Shown: positions 43,083-51,662 of the stretch, piece by piece | How positions within the stretch are numbered: position 1 is the first letter of the stretch | How the letters are laid out: each line of letters begins with the position of its first letter | Assembly: GCA_964453525.1 (NCBI GenBank) | Contig: CAYVOV010000003.1 | Location: 1-64,000 of the forward strand | From: CAYVOV01 sp964453525 | GTDB lineage: Bacteria > Chloroflexota > Dehalococcoidia > Dehalococcoidales > UBA2162 | Length of the DNA stretch: 64,000 bases | Direction of reading: 5' to 3' | The notes under the pieces: model-generated | Databases searched by the model: none | What the model was told of the DNA's origin: nothing | Seen by the model: the letters and a program-made list of their open reading frames with translations, nothing else | Made by a program: the position numbers and the translations under genes

Positions 43083-43163
43083 GGGAGTTTAAGAGGGTGG
43101 TGGCGCTTAAGCGCCAACCACCCTCTTCTATAAACTTCCCCCTTCCCATTCAGGGGAAGGGGG
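43083..43163. repeat. Two tandem long hairpins
   Basis: 43091-43127 forms a stem of about 18 bp (AAGAGGGTGGT...AACCACCCTCTT around the palindrome GGCGCTTAAGCGCC, one bulge), extended outward by GGGAGTTTA/TAAACTTCCC. Right beside it CCCCTTCCC, loop, GGGGAAGGGG (43138-43163) forms another. They look like a MITE or REP-type element. Confidence 0.6.
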
Positions 43164-43291
43164 AACAGGGGGTAGGGTTATATAGACTTTATCAAGGGTG
43201 GCGGGTGGGAATAGATAAAGTGAAGAAGCGAAGTGTTTCATTCAAAAAACTGAACAGTGCCGGGACCAGTTTAAGAAAAGCTGTTGGCTGG

Positions 43292-43417
43292 TTATTCCAT
43301 CCGCAGGACGGCTTTAGCCAGGTCCCAGGAGTAATCGTAGAGGTGAAGTCCCTTGCTGACGGCAATCAGCTCGCCGTCCTCGACGCCGATTTCGCTGAAA
43401 AGTTCTACTCGACCTAT
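43292..43417 (-). pseudogene. C-terminal remnant of a thymidylate synthase
   Basis: The minus strand reads VELFSEIGVEDGELIAVSKG then LHLYDYSWDLAKAVLRME and TAA (43294-43292). It matches the C-terminal part of the neighbouring 43487-44203 gene (EIGVRDGELIALSKGLHLYK). No start or catalytic part remains; an in-frame stop lies just upstream. It is the tail of a second, more typical copy. Confidence 0.75.
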
Positions 43418-43486
43418 TAGATTCTATTAAGCGCTAACACAAACGTAAATGGAAATTAATCTGAGAATGCAGTGGGAAAATTGGTT

Positions 43487-44203
43487 TTATTTTTGTCCAA
43501 ATTTTAATTGCTTCCCATCTACTTCAAATGGAAACGCAAGCTGTTCTGTCCGCAACCAATCCATTCTAGCAGCTATACAAGCTTGTTCCCAGGAGTACTT
43601 GTATAGATGCAATCCTTTGCTTAACGCAATCAATTCGCCGTCACGCACGCCAATCTCATCTGCCATATATTCCTTCAACATCTGGATAGCTGCAAGATTT
43701 GAAGGAAAACCAGCCCACAGATCCCAAGAACGGAAATATACAAAAAAGTGCAGTCTGCCATCCCGAATTTTAGTGTCTATCCCTCGGAGGCATGGTGGGT
43801 CATCGAGTAAAATAGATTTACTATCACCAACTACCATATAAGCTTGATTGTTATAAGGGCCCTCCTTTTTATACATCTTAATTACTTCATCAATTTGCGA
43901 TTCCAAATATTGACCATACGTATATTGCTCTCCTTCGGCTTTATGTGAGGTCATTAGATAGGGAAGGTACGCTTCTATATATTCCATAGATGTTGGTGGT
44001 GGTACACCTTGGGGCAGGTCAGGTATTAGTGGTTTTGTTCCTGGATTAAGAATCTCAACTACTACAAAGTCAAGTTCAATTCGTGTATGCCCAGCGTAGC
44101 TTCCCCTTTCAATAGTATATTTGTATCCTTCCGTCAAAGTCTTTCTTAAACAAAGAAACCATGCTTCGGATAAATCTCTAGCCTCAATTTTAAAAATATT
44201 CAT
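43487..44203 (-). CDS. thyA: Thymidylate synthase, archaeal/MJ-type ThyA family
   Basis: 238 residues from ATG 44203. DDPPCLRGIDTKI (Cys138, the nucleophile that attacks dUMP), FFVYFRSWDLWAGFPSNLAA and GVRDGELIALSKGLHLY match the short archaeal-type ThyA. It makes dTMP from dUMP with methylene-tetrahydrofolate. The family usually has a Gln or Arg before SWD; here FRSWD. A decayed tail of a paralogue lies 70 bp downstream, suggesting gene replacement. Flanking DNA is AT-rich, which fits acquisition. Confidence 0.75.
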   Translation of the reverse strand: MNIFKIEARDLSEAWFLCLRKTLTEGYKYTIERGSYAGHTRIELDFVVVEILNPGTKPLIPDLPQGVPPPTSMEYIEAYLPYLMTSHKAEGEQYTYGQYLESQIDEVIKMYKKEGPYNNQAYMVVGDSKSILLDDPPCLRGIDTKIRDGRLHFFVYFRSWDLWAGFPSNLAAIQMLKEYMADEIGVRDGELIALSKGLHLYKYSWEQACIAARMDWLRTEQLAFPFEVDGKQLKFGQK

Positions 44204-44459
44204 TAATTCTTTAATCTATTACCTTATTAATTATCCTTTTAAAGATAGCATATTATATGCCAACTACCTTCATTCTATCAACTATTACAAATAGTATTTT
44301 TGTAATAATTTTCGAGATTCTAATATCGCAGAGACGAATTCATTATCAATAGTATTGAGGACTTTAACTTCTTTTAAAGTGAAAATGCCATTTATATATG
44401 AAATTATACATGGAAAATAGTAGCATAGATATAAACTCATGCAACTATTAAAACCATTC

Positions 44460-45338
44460 CTACAGAGCCCTGAGATATTCGGGGCGGAGGTCGGACATAT
44501 CTTTTCTTGCCAGGACATCAGAAATCAGTTTAACCGCCTCTTCCTTTTGTTCGGGCAGCCGTACCTTTATCGGCAGGTAGTTGGAGGCGTGATTGGCAGT
44601 GAAAAAGCAGTTCGTAAAATCTGAGTTCTCTATCATTATCTTCAGTTCTTCCAGTGCCTGGAATGGTGATATCAGGGTGAACCTGCCTTCTTCCCAGTCT
44701 TTGTAAAGCGGTGTTCCGGGTGTAAGCATAATTGTCAGGGCACCGGCGAAATCGGGGTCGATATCGGAGAGTATTTTCGCTGTCTGGAGGGCATGTTTTT
44801 TACTGCCCTCGACGCCACCGAGCCCCAGAATCACCGTCACCGAAGTGGTGATTCCCGCCTGTTTCAGCTTTCTTCCCGCCTCGACTATCTCGTCGTAGGT
44901 AGCCCCTTTTTTAATCTTCTTCAGGAGTTCTTCATCTCCCGTCTCCACTCCTAGGTAGGCTATTTTGAGGTTGAGTTCCCTCAATTCTATAAGCTCGTCA
45001 ATGCTCTTAATCAGAGCGGCGCGTGGAGTGGAATAAGTCCCGATTCTCTCCAGATGAGGGAAGCTCCGGTTCAGGTGCTTAAGCACTTCAACCAGGATTC
45101 TCCGGGGAGCAATCAGGGCATCCCCGTTTTCTAGGAACACATGGCTGACGCTGCGACTGTAAATCCGAGCCACCTCATCGATATCGCGCTTTATATCCTC
45201 GATATTCCTTATCCTGAATTTTATACCGGTATAGGTACCGCAGAAAGTGCAGGTATTATTTGAACAGCCGAGTGTTACGGGCAGTAAAAAGCTGTTTGCT
45301 TCACTCGGCGGGCGCACCTGTACCATTCTCTCGTCCAT
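44460..45338 (-). CDS. Radical SAM protein
   Basis: 292 residues. The cluster motif is TLGCSNNTCTFCGTY (Cys25, Cys30, Cys33), a CX4CX2C variant of the usual CX3CX2C. SAM-binding features follow: GVETGDEELLKKIKKG and VTVILGLGG. TIM-barrel organisation resembles the Elp3/MiaB-like core without TRAM or B12 domains. Reaction unknown. First listed gene of a compact leftward cluster with 45347-47037. Confidence 0.85.
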   Translation of the reverse strand: MDERMVQVRPPSEANSFLLPVTLGCSNNTCTFCGTYTGIKFRIRNIEDIKRDIDEVARIYSRSVSHVFLENGDALIAPRRILVEVLKHLNRSFPHLERIGTYSTPRAALIKSIDELIELRELNLKIAYLGVETGDEELLKKIKKGATYDEIVEAGRKLKQAGITTSVTVILGLGGVEGSKKHALQTAKILSDIDPDFAGALTIMLTPGTPLYKDWEEGRFTLISPFQALEELKIMIENSDFTNCFFTANHASNYLPIKVRLPEQKEEAVKLISDVLARKDMSDLRPEYLRAL

Positions 45339-45346
45339 AATCTACC

Positions 45347-46045
45347 TCATCTCTTCCCGAAAAGGCTGTAAAACCTGTCTTCATACTCTTCAAAGAGACC
45401 CCAGCGGTCAAGCTCGTCTTTCAGTTCTCCGGGGGCAAGGTCACCCCTGATAACCTGCTCGAACAGTTCATCAATCCTTTTTCTCGTGGCTACCGCCGTA
45501 CCGTGGGAGTCCATATTCAGTAAACCCTGTCTCCCCAGTTGCCTGAGATTATGCGGTACCGAACTTCTTGTCACCTCGTAAATAAACTTCATCAGCGACA
45601 CGTCCCAGAGTTCATCTTCACCTTTTATTATTGCCGACAGGGGGTCATTACGTTTATCGATGTCTTCATTCAGCTTGTCCACCACCGAGCGAAGGTTATC
45701 GGAGACGATATTGAGTCCTCCCGGCTCATTCTTATAGGTGTAAAACAGGCCCTGGAGACCTACCTCGTGTTCTTCGGCAAGCGCTTCGAAATATCTCCTG
45801 GCTTCGGTGCTGAATCCCTCAAGCCGGGAAAGGTAATAAGGAGTGACAATCTGGGGTCTTTCGGCAATTACCCTGCCTTCCCTGATCACGGTCTCGGTGA
45901 TATCCTGTATAAGCTCGGAGTAAGCCGGCTCGGTGACAAGATAGTAATATATATTGGTAGTGCCGAAGGTATAGAGGTTCTGTCTGGGAGCCCTCAGTAC
46001 CTGCGTCTGCCTTACCGCGTATTCAATTCTCTTGTCTATATCCAT
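45347..46045 (-). CDS. Hypothetical protein
   Basis: I start it at ATG 46045 (MDIDKRIEYAVRQTQVLR), since GGAG lies upstream and the longer reading would run into the neighbouring gene's frame. 232 residues, with YTFGTTNIYYYLVTEPAYSE and a helical middle. No recognised domain. It overlaps the transglutaminase-like gene by 10 bp and precedes the radical SAM gene by 8 bp, so the three are co-translated and may act on a common substrate. Confidence 0.6.
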   Translation of the reverse strand: MDIDKRIEYAVRQTQVLRAPRQNLYTFGTTNIYYYLVTEPAYSELIQDITETVIREGRVIAERPQIVTPYYLSRLEGFSTEARRYFEALAEEHEVGLQGLFYTYKNEPGGLNIVSDNLRSVVDKLNEDIDKRNDPLSAIIKGEDELWDVSLMKFIYEVTRSSVPHNLRQLGRQGLLNMDSHGTAVATRKRIDELFEQVIRGDLAPGELKDELDRWGLFEEYEDRFYSLFGKR

Positions 46046-46422
46046 TTCAGGTTTCTCCGGATTTCCTCCTTGCGGGTGGCCCGGCTCCGGTATTCCAGCA
46101 ATATTCTCCACAGCCGGGAGATGTTTACCGGTAAAATTATCTTTTTCTCACTATTTTTACAGTATACCGCTTCATGACCGGGGTCAAGCGATACGTCTAT
46201 TTTTCTTCCTTCCACCACCGTATACATGTGAGGATTAACGGTGGGCAGGTTATACCACTTCTTTATCGGCACTATCGATATACAACAAATCAGGTCTGCC
46301 TTTTTACCAAGTTCCTCAGCCTTTGCTTTTATTTTCAAAGACTTCCGAATACAGTTGTTACCGAAAAGGAAATAAGGTTCCCGGTATATTTTATCGATAA
46401 AGGAAGATAGCTCATCCACCAC
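46036..46422 (-). CDS. Transglutaminase-like protein
   Basis: 128 residues. FGNNCIRKSLKIKAKAEELG places a Cys at a helix start, followed by LICCISIV and HMYTVVEGRKIDVSLDP with His and Asp in the order of a transglutaminase/papain-like Cys-His-Asp triad. The size is that of a minimal domain. It may be a peptidase or amidase. Overlaps the downstream gene; 3 bp after the upstream one. Confidence 0.55.
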   Translation of the reverse strand: MVDELSSFIDKIYREPYFLFGNNCIRKSLKIKAKAEELGKKADLICCISIVPIKKWYNLPTVNPHMYTVVEGRKIDVSLDPGHEAVYCKNSEKKIILPVNISRLWRILLEYRSRATRKEEIRRNLKWI

Positions 46423-46425
46423 AGT

Positions 46426-47037
46426 TCACTCTATAGCCAGTAGCTCTTGCTTGTATTCATTAAGGTGGGTAATGTATGCGGCATCAAGCTGAATCTGTAT
46501 CTTCCGCCATTCCTGCTGAAACTGCGGCTGTTTTTCCACATCTATCTTCGTTCCCATTAAAGGATTCATCTGCTGCTGCATTGCCTGCTGTATCTTGTTT
46601 TCCATATCAGCTTTTAACGACTGATAAGCCTGTTGTCTCTGCTTTTCACCTTCTTCGGCATAGTGGTTAAAGAGGTATCTTATCTTGCTGTAAACATTTT
46701 CCACGGTTACCTTATCGGTTTTCAGCAGCTTTACTCCATCCATCACTCTCCGGTTATTCTTCTTCTCAATGTCATTCTTTGGCAGGCTTAAGTTCCTGGT
46801 CAGTACATCCATTGCGCCTTTGACAACATACTTCCTGGTAGCTTCCTCATACTGCCTTAACTCAACGACGAGGTTGGAGTCTTCCCTGAGATACTTTGCC
46901 GCCAGTTTTTCTCCTTCAGGGACGTATTTCCATCCCAGACGCTCCTCATCGGTTGCCTCACCTATCTGTTTGGCTTTCTCTAGCGCTATCTCCCGGGCGC
47001 TTCTTATCTCATCATCCATAATTGTAATAGCCACCAT
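46426..47037 (-). CDS. Hypothetical helical protein
   Basis: 203 residues. Almost entirely helical and charged (MDDEIRSAREIALEKAKQIG, QRQQAYQSLKADMENKIQQA). No motif known. An internal ATG (MDDEIRS) is a possible start. First gene of the cluster ending at 44460. Confidence 0.55.
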   Translation of the reverse strand: MVAITIMDDEIRSAREIALEKAKQIGEATDEERLGWKYVPEGEKLAAKYLREDSNLVVELRQYEEATRKYVVKGAMDVLTRNLSLPKNDIEKKNNRRVMDGVKLLKTDKVTVENVYSKIRYLFNHYAEEGEKQRQQAYQSLKADMENKIQQAMQQQMNPLMGTKIDVEKQPQFQQEWRKIQIQLDAAYITHLNEYKQELLAIE

Positions 47038-47398
47038 TTCATAATTCGGTGACTCTCAATATGATTATACTATATACACGGGAAAGCTCAAAGAACAACA
47101 GGTTGCCATCCCAATCCCTGTCCATTCTACCTGGTTTTAATATGGTAACCCCTTACCCCGCCTGTCAAAGCCTTGTGCGGCGGGCAGGCCTTTATCCCTC
47201 GTTCGACTGAACTCAGTTCTGGTGACATCACTGGAACCATGTCGAAGTCTCCCTTTTGAAAAAGGGGAGAGGGAATAGTGTAGAGAAAGGGGCTTTCACC
47301 CCTTTTAATAAAGTTCCTGACTTTCCCTGGAGAATAAACGGATGGGGGAAGCACAGTGGTACTCCCCCCTTATAAGTTGATGCAATCAGGTGAGAAGA
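47038..47398. other. Non-coding stretch with repeat-like hairpins
   Basis: Contains CCCTTTTGAAAAAGGGG and AAAGGGG-CTTTCA-CCCC hairpins (47286-47306). On the minus strand the latter could terminate the small gene upstream. No coding frame is credible. Confidence 0.4.
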
Positions 47399-47539
47399 TT
47401 ATCCTTTGCCGATTCTGAACATCTTGGTGCCGCAGGTTGGGCACGTCCCCTGGGTAGCGGGTTTACCGTTCTTCATCGTGATGCTTTTTGCATCCTTCAT
47501 TTCCCTCTTTTTTCGGCATTTAACACAATACGCTTCCAA
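47399..47539 (-). CDS. DUF5679 zinc-ribbon mini-protein
   Basis: 46 residues from TTG 47539, with AAAGGAG 9 bases upstream. The sequence is xEAYCVKCRKKREMKDAKSI then TMKNGKPATQGTCPTCG and TKMFRIGKG: two CxxC pairs forming a zinc ribbon, the DUF5679 pattern. Too short for most ORF callers. Function unknown; such proteins are common in Chloroflexota and some Actinobacteria. It lies 45 bp downstream of the peptide-binding lipoprotein. Confidence 0.85.
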   Translation of the reverse strand: MEAYCVKCRKKREMKDAKSITMKNGKPATQGTCPTCGTKMFRIGKG

Positions 47540-47583
47540 GAGATTTTTCTCCTTTCTGCTGTTTTGTTACTACTATTTCAGGC

Positions 47584-49353
47584 TCAGTATCCCATCTTCT
47601 CCTTTAAATCCTGGTCAATCCATACATAGTAGCTCCAGAGCGTCTGGTCATCGATGCCCAGAGAGCCTTCACCATGGTAGTTCTGCAGCCACGGCCACCA
47701 TAAGGTATATGCCTTCGGTACCGGCAGCCAGACTGCCACACACTCTTCGAGAATAAACGGGACTGCTTCTTTCAGCAAAGCGGCATACTTCGTATCGTCT
47801 TTGGCAACGCAGAGGCGCTGCTCGTTATAAATACGTCTGGTGTATGGATGCTCAAAGTAGCTGAAGCAGTCGAAGCTTTCCTTGCGGGTATTGTGCATAT
47901 CATAGGGGAATAAAGCAGTAGGAGAGGCGGTATAGACACCCTGCTCGTAAGACCTGTCCCTCTTCATGCTCCGGGCTACGCCTGATTCCACCTGCTCAAT
48001 CTCAAGCTCAACTCCAACCTTGGCGAAGTACTCTTTGATTATAGCCAGGAAATCAGTCTCGGCAGCCGAACCGGAAAGTATCGAGCACTTGAAGCCATCG
48101 GGGTAGCCTGCCTCGGCTAAAAGCTGCTTTGCCTTATCAGGTTTGTAGGTAAACAGCTCCGGGACCGTGCACTCCGAACCCTCCTGGGTTGGTTCTTTCG
48201 GCATTTCGTCTAGCGGTGTATAGAAGGGCTCCCAAGCCTTGTAGGGCGGGTACGGAGTACCCAGCAGGTTGGCGTCACCATCGTAGTAGTCATCTATTAT
48301 TTCCTGCTGGTTTATTGCCAGAGTCAACGCCTGACGGACCTTGAGGTCCTTGAAAGGCAGTTCTTCTTTATCAACCCTGAAGTATAGCTGGTTGTCCCTG
48401 CCACTTATCTCCTTGGACTTCAAATCAGGAAATTGTTTCATCAGCAGCCGGGCATCGTCGAGAGAGAGTGTCATCCAGAAAGAGGTATCGACCTTGCCGC
48501 TACGCAGTGCTGCCACCTGGGTCGAAGCGTCAGTTATTATAAGTTGTTTGACAGTATCCACGTAAGGCAGCCTGTTCTTGGGGTGCAGTGGGTCGAACTG
48601 CCAGTAATTGGGATTCTTCTGATAAGTTATGGAGCTGCCGGAAACATAGTCTGTCAGTATAAACGCCCCGGTCCCACAGACATTTTTCCAGTCCTTCATA
48701 TCCCCATACGTTTCTATTACTTCACGCGGGAGTATGTAAGCCCAGGCGGAACTGTAGATAACACCGGCCACACCCAGAGCATGTGGCTCGAATTCGATTT
48801 CAAGCGTCCAATCATCAAGAGCCCTCGCCTCGACCAGTTTCTCATCCTCCGGGCCGATTACAGTATGGACACCTTTAGTCCAGAGACGGGTGATACCCCA
48901 GGCTACGTCTTCAGCGGTGAGCTCCCGGCCGTTCATCGGCGGTTTATCCCACCAGTGGACTCCTTTCCGTATCTGGAAACGCAGGGTCCTGTCATCCTTG
49001 TATTCCCAGCTTTCGCATAACTGACCTGTTAGCAGGTCCTTAAAACCAAGACAACCGGAGGCCCAGTCTGTTTCTCCGGTACCGGCCGGTCCCTTTGCCC
49101 AGTCTCCCATCAGCAGTTCTTCGTTACACGTGAAGAGGGTTTTGCATTCCATCATAAAATTGTAATACGGGTCGAAGCCGAAAGGCTCACTGAAGACGTA
49201 GGTGAGTGTTCCGCCGTACTTCGGCTCTTCGGGGAGCGATAAACCTCCTTCTCCTTCTTCCTCTTCTGTCTCCGCAGGACCGCACGACGCTATTATAAGA
49301 GATAGCACCATAAGGCAACTTATCAACAACAAAGTGATCTTTTTTAAACTCAC
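47584..49353 (-). CDS. ABC transporter substrate-binding lipoprotein, family 5
   Basis: 589 residues from GTG 49353 (AAGGAGG upstream). The signal MSLKKITLLLISCLMVLSLI ends in the lipobox IIASCG. The body is a family-5 peptide/nickel binding protein: YGGTLTYVFSEPFGFDPYYN, FQIRKGVHWWDKPPMNGREL, ILTDYVSGSSITYQKNPNYW, VRQALTLAINQQEIIDD and AKQLLAEAGYPDGFKCSI. It binds oligopeptides or similar ligands outside the membrane. No permease or ATPase gene of this type is adjacent, so the partners are elsewhere. Confidence 0.9.
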   Translation of the reverse strand: MSLKKITLLLISCLMVLSLIIASCGPAETEEEEGEGGLSLPEEPKYGGTLTYVFSEPFGFDPYYNFMMECKTLFTCNEELLMGDWAKGPAGTGETDWASGCLGFKDLLTGQLCESWEYKDDRTLRFQIRKGVHWWDKPPMNGRELTAEDVAWGITRLWTKGVHTVIGPEDEKLVEARALDDWTLEIEFEPHALGVAGVIYSSAWAYILPREVIETYGDMKDWKNVCGTGAFILTDYVSGSSITYQKNPNYWQFDPLHPKNRLPYVDTVKQLIITDASTQVAALRSGKVDTSFWMTLSLDDARLLMKQFPDLKSKEISGRDNQLYFRVDKEELPFKDLKVRQALTLAINQQEIIDDYYDGDANLLGTPYPPYKAWEPFYTPLDEMPKEPTQEGSECTVPELFTYKPDKAKQLLAEAGYPDGFKCSILSGSAAETDFLAIIKEYFAKVGVELEIEQVESGVARSMKRDRSYEQGVYTASPTALFPYDMHNTRKESFDCFSYFEHPYTRRIYNEQRLCVAKDDTKYAALLKEAVPFILEECVAVWLPVPKAYTLWWPWLQNYHGEGSLGIDDQTLWSYYVWIDQDLKEKMGY

Positions 49354-49817
49354 AATTTATCCTCCTTCAAATACAAATATATATCAGAAATGAGGCATCT
49401 TTGATTTTAAACTGAATCATATCAAAACCATACCTCCTTATTTGCCGACCCCGCTATAGGACTGCCCTGGTTAGTGAACCGTTACTTAACTGCCAGGCTG
49501 GGAAAGAAAACCCACAGTGTGCAGGACTGTATAGCAGGGCCAGCATCAGTTTATTATTCACCTGTGAATGTGATAAGAACATATCTGCTGACCAATAATA
49601 TTAACGATAGTTCTACAAAAAGTCAACATTTTTGCATAATAATGAATAACTTGTTTACCCCAATGAGCGTGCGAATACATTCTTGATTATATATTCAGTA
49701 TGAAAAGAGAAACGGAATACAGAAGGAGTTTGGATTATAAAATAATACAAATATATGGGTTGATTATAAAAATGACAGAGGATAGCAGTCTATTCTTACC
49801 GACTACCAGTAACCGGG
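49354..49817. other. Gene-free stretch
   Basis: Between the lipoprotein gene and the ABC exporter. No coding frame with support, no terminator with a clear T-tract. Confidence 0.4.
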
Positions 49818-51662
49818 TTATTCCGAGTCGGAGGCGCTCAGGGTCTCATACATCTGGGCGTAAAGACCCTTCTTGGCCAGCAGCTCTTTATGGTTGCCTA
49901 TCTCGGCGATTTTCCCCTGCTCAAGTGCCACAATGCGGTCGGCACTGGTGATTGTTGACAGCCGGTGAGCAATAATGAGACAGGTGCGCCCCTTAGCCAG
50001 GTTGCGGAGCGACCTCTGCATGATACGCTCTGTATTTGTATCTACGTTGGAGGTAGCTTCATCGAGTATCATAATCGGCGGGTCAGCCAGGATTGCCCTG
50101 GCTAGGCAAACAAGCTGGCGCTGCCCGGCACTGAGGTTGCCGCCCCTTTCTCCTACCGGGGTATCGTAGCCACGGTCGAGGTGTGAAATAAAGTCATGAA
50201 CTCCCGCCGCTCTGGCTGCCTCGATAACATCTTCATGGCTGGCGTCAAGGCGTCCGTAGCGGATATTATCCTCGATAGTACCGGAAAAGAGAAAGGCATC
50301 CTGCGGAACAATGCCTATCTGTTTTCTCAACGATTCCTGGGTGATCGAGCCCACGCTGTAACCATCAACTGTAATCTCACCCTTTTCTATCTCATAGAAG
50401 CGGGAGGTCAGGTTCATCAGGCTGCTCTTTCCGGCACCCGTCCGGCCGACGAAGGCGACCGTCTCTCCCGGGTTGACGGTCAGGTTGATGTTGTGGAGTA
50501 CCTCGACATCGGGCTCATAGGCAAAGCTTACATCATTAAACTTCAGTTCGCCTTTTATCGGCGGTAACTCAACCGCCCCGGGTTTATCGTTGATTTCAGG
50601 CTTGACATCGAGAAGCTCGAAGATTCGCGCCCCGGAAGCCATCGCTCGCTGGAGTTCCGTGTACTGCATTGTCAATTGCATCACCGGCTCAAAGAAACGC
50701 TGGATATAGAGGATAAACATCAGCAAAACGCCCACTCCCATCGTCCCGGCCAGGACCTGATAGCCGCCGAAGATAATCAGCAGTGCGTAGGCAATGGCGG
50801 TCGTTATCTGTACGGTGGGCATCATCAGCGCCTGTAACCTGACGGCGCTGATATTGGCATTAAGGTGGTCTCTGTTGACGCTGTCGAACTGCCTGGCATT
50901 CACCTGCTCCCGGGACAGACTCTGGACAACACGTACCCCGGAGATGCTTTCCTGAAGCTGGTCATTAACCACGGCAATAGCCTGGCGCACCCGGATGAAA
51001 GCGCGGCGGGCATATTTTTGCCAGATGAAAATAGCCAGACCCAGTAATGGCACCACGGAGAGAGTAATAAGGGCTAACCGGGGATTCATGACAATCATGA
51101 CGATGGTGATACCAACCAGGGTGAGAATGCTGGTGAATATGTTCAGAACACCGTTGGTAACGACTTCCTGCAACTGACCGACATCGTTTTGCACGCGGGA
51201 CATAAGCTTGCCCACCTTGTTGTGGTCGAAGAAGCTGAGCGATAGCCGGTGCAGGTGATTAAACATCTCGGTACGCATTCTAAAGAGTATCGATTGACCT
51301 GCATAGGCAAGAAAGAGAGTGGACATGTACTCCCCGCCCCACATCAGCAGCATCACCACCACCATAGCAATGACGATAATATTGAGCCCGGAAAGGTTGC
51401 CCTGCTCAATAAACCTGTCGGTGGCAATACCCACCATGGCGGGTATTGCAAGCTGGGCAAGGGTGCGAACCACCATGCCAATGGCACCCAGAGCCATCCA
51501 TTTTTTAACCGGCGCCAGGTATCGGGGCAGTCTGGCTACGACCTTGCTATCGTATAGTTTACCCAGTTCCTCTTCTTCGTCAATATCGAGGGCACTGTGC
51601 AACCTGCCCCCGTGAGGCCCGCCGTGACCACCGCCACCGCCAAATCCGCCGCCGTGAAACAT
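49818..51662 (-). CDS. ABC exporter half-transporter, canonical site
   Basis: 614 residues. N-terminal Gly/His-rich segment (MFHGGGFGGGGGHGGPHGGR), six transmembrane helices (about 60-340), then the nucleotide-binding domain: GRTGAGKSSL (Walker A), LSAGQRQLVCLARA (signature, Gly to Ala), IMILDEATSNVD (Walker B with catalytic Glu) and IIAHRLST (H loop). It pairs with the 51662-53461 protein as a heterodimeric exporter of drugs or lipids. The genes overlap by one base. Confidence 0.92.
   Translation of the reverse strand: MFHGGGFGGGGGHGGPHGGRLHSALDIDEEEELGKLYDSKVVARLPRYLAPVKKWMALGAIGMVVRTLAQLAIPAMVGIATDRFIEQGNLSGLNIIVIAMVVVMLLMWGGEYMSTLFLAYAGQSILFRMRTEMFNHLHRLSLSFFDHNKVGKLMSRVQNDVGQLQEVVTNGVLNIFTSILTLVGITIVMIVMNPRLALITLSVVPLLGLAIFIWQKYARRAFIRVRQAIAVVNDQLQESISGVRVVQSLSREQVNARQFDSVNRDHLNANISAVRLQALMMPTVQITTAIAYALLIIFGGYQVLAGTMGVGVLLMFILYIQRFFEPVMQLTMQYTELQRAMASGARIFELLDVKPEINDKPGAVELPPIKGELKFNDVSFAYEPDVEVLHNINLTVNPGETVAFVGRTGAGKSSLMNLTSRFYEIEKGEITVDGYSVGSITQESLRKQIGIVPQDAFLFSGTIEDNIRYGRLDASHEDVIEAARAAGVHDFISHLDRGYDTPVGERGGNLSAGQRQLVCLARAILADPPIMILDEATSNVDTNTERIMQRSLRNLAKGRTCLIIAHRLSTITSADRIVALEQGKIAEIGNHKELLAKKGLYAQMYETLSASDSE

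Noticed and set aside
43046..43420. 124-codon plus-strand frame
   Set aside because: It runs through hairpin repeats and then antisense to the thymidylate synthase remnant, so it is a shadow frame.
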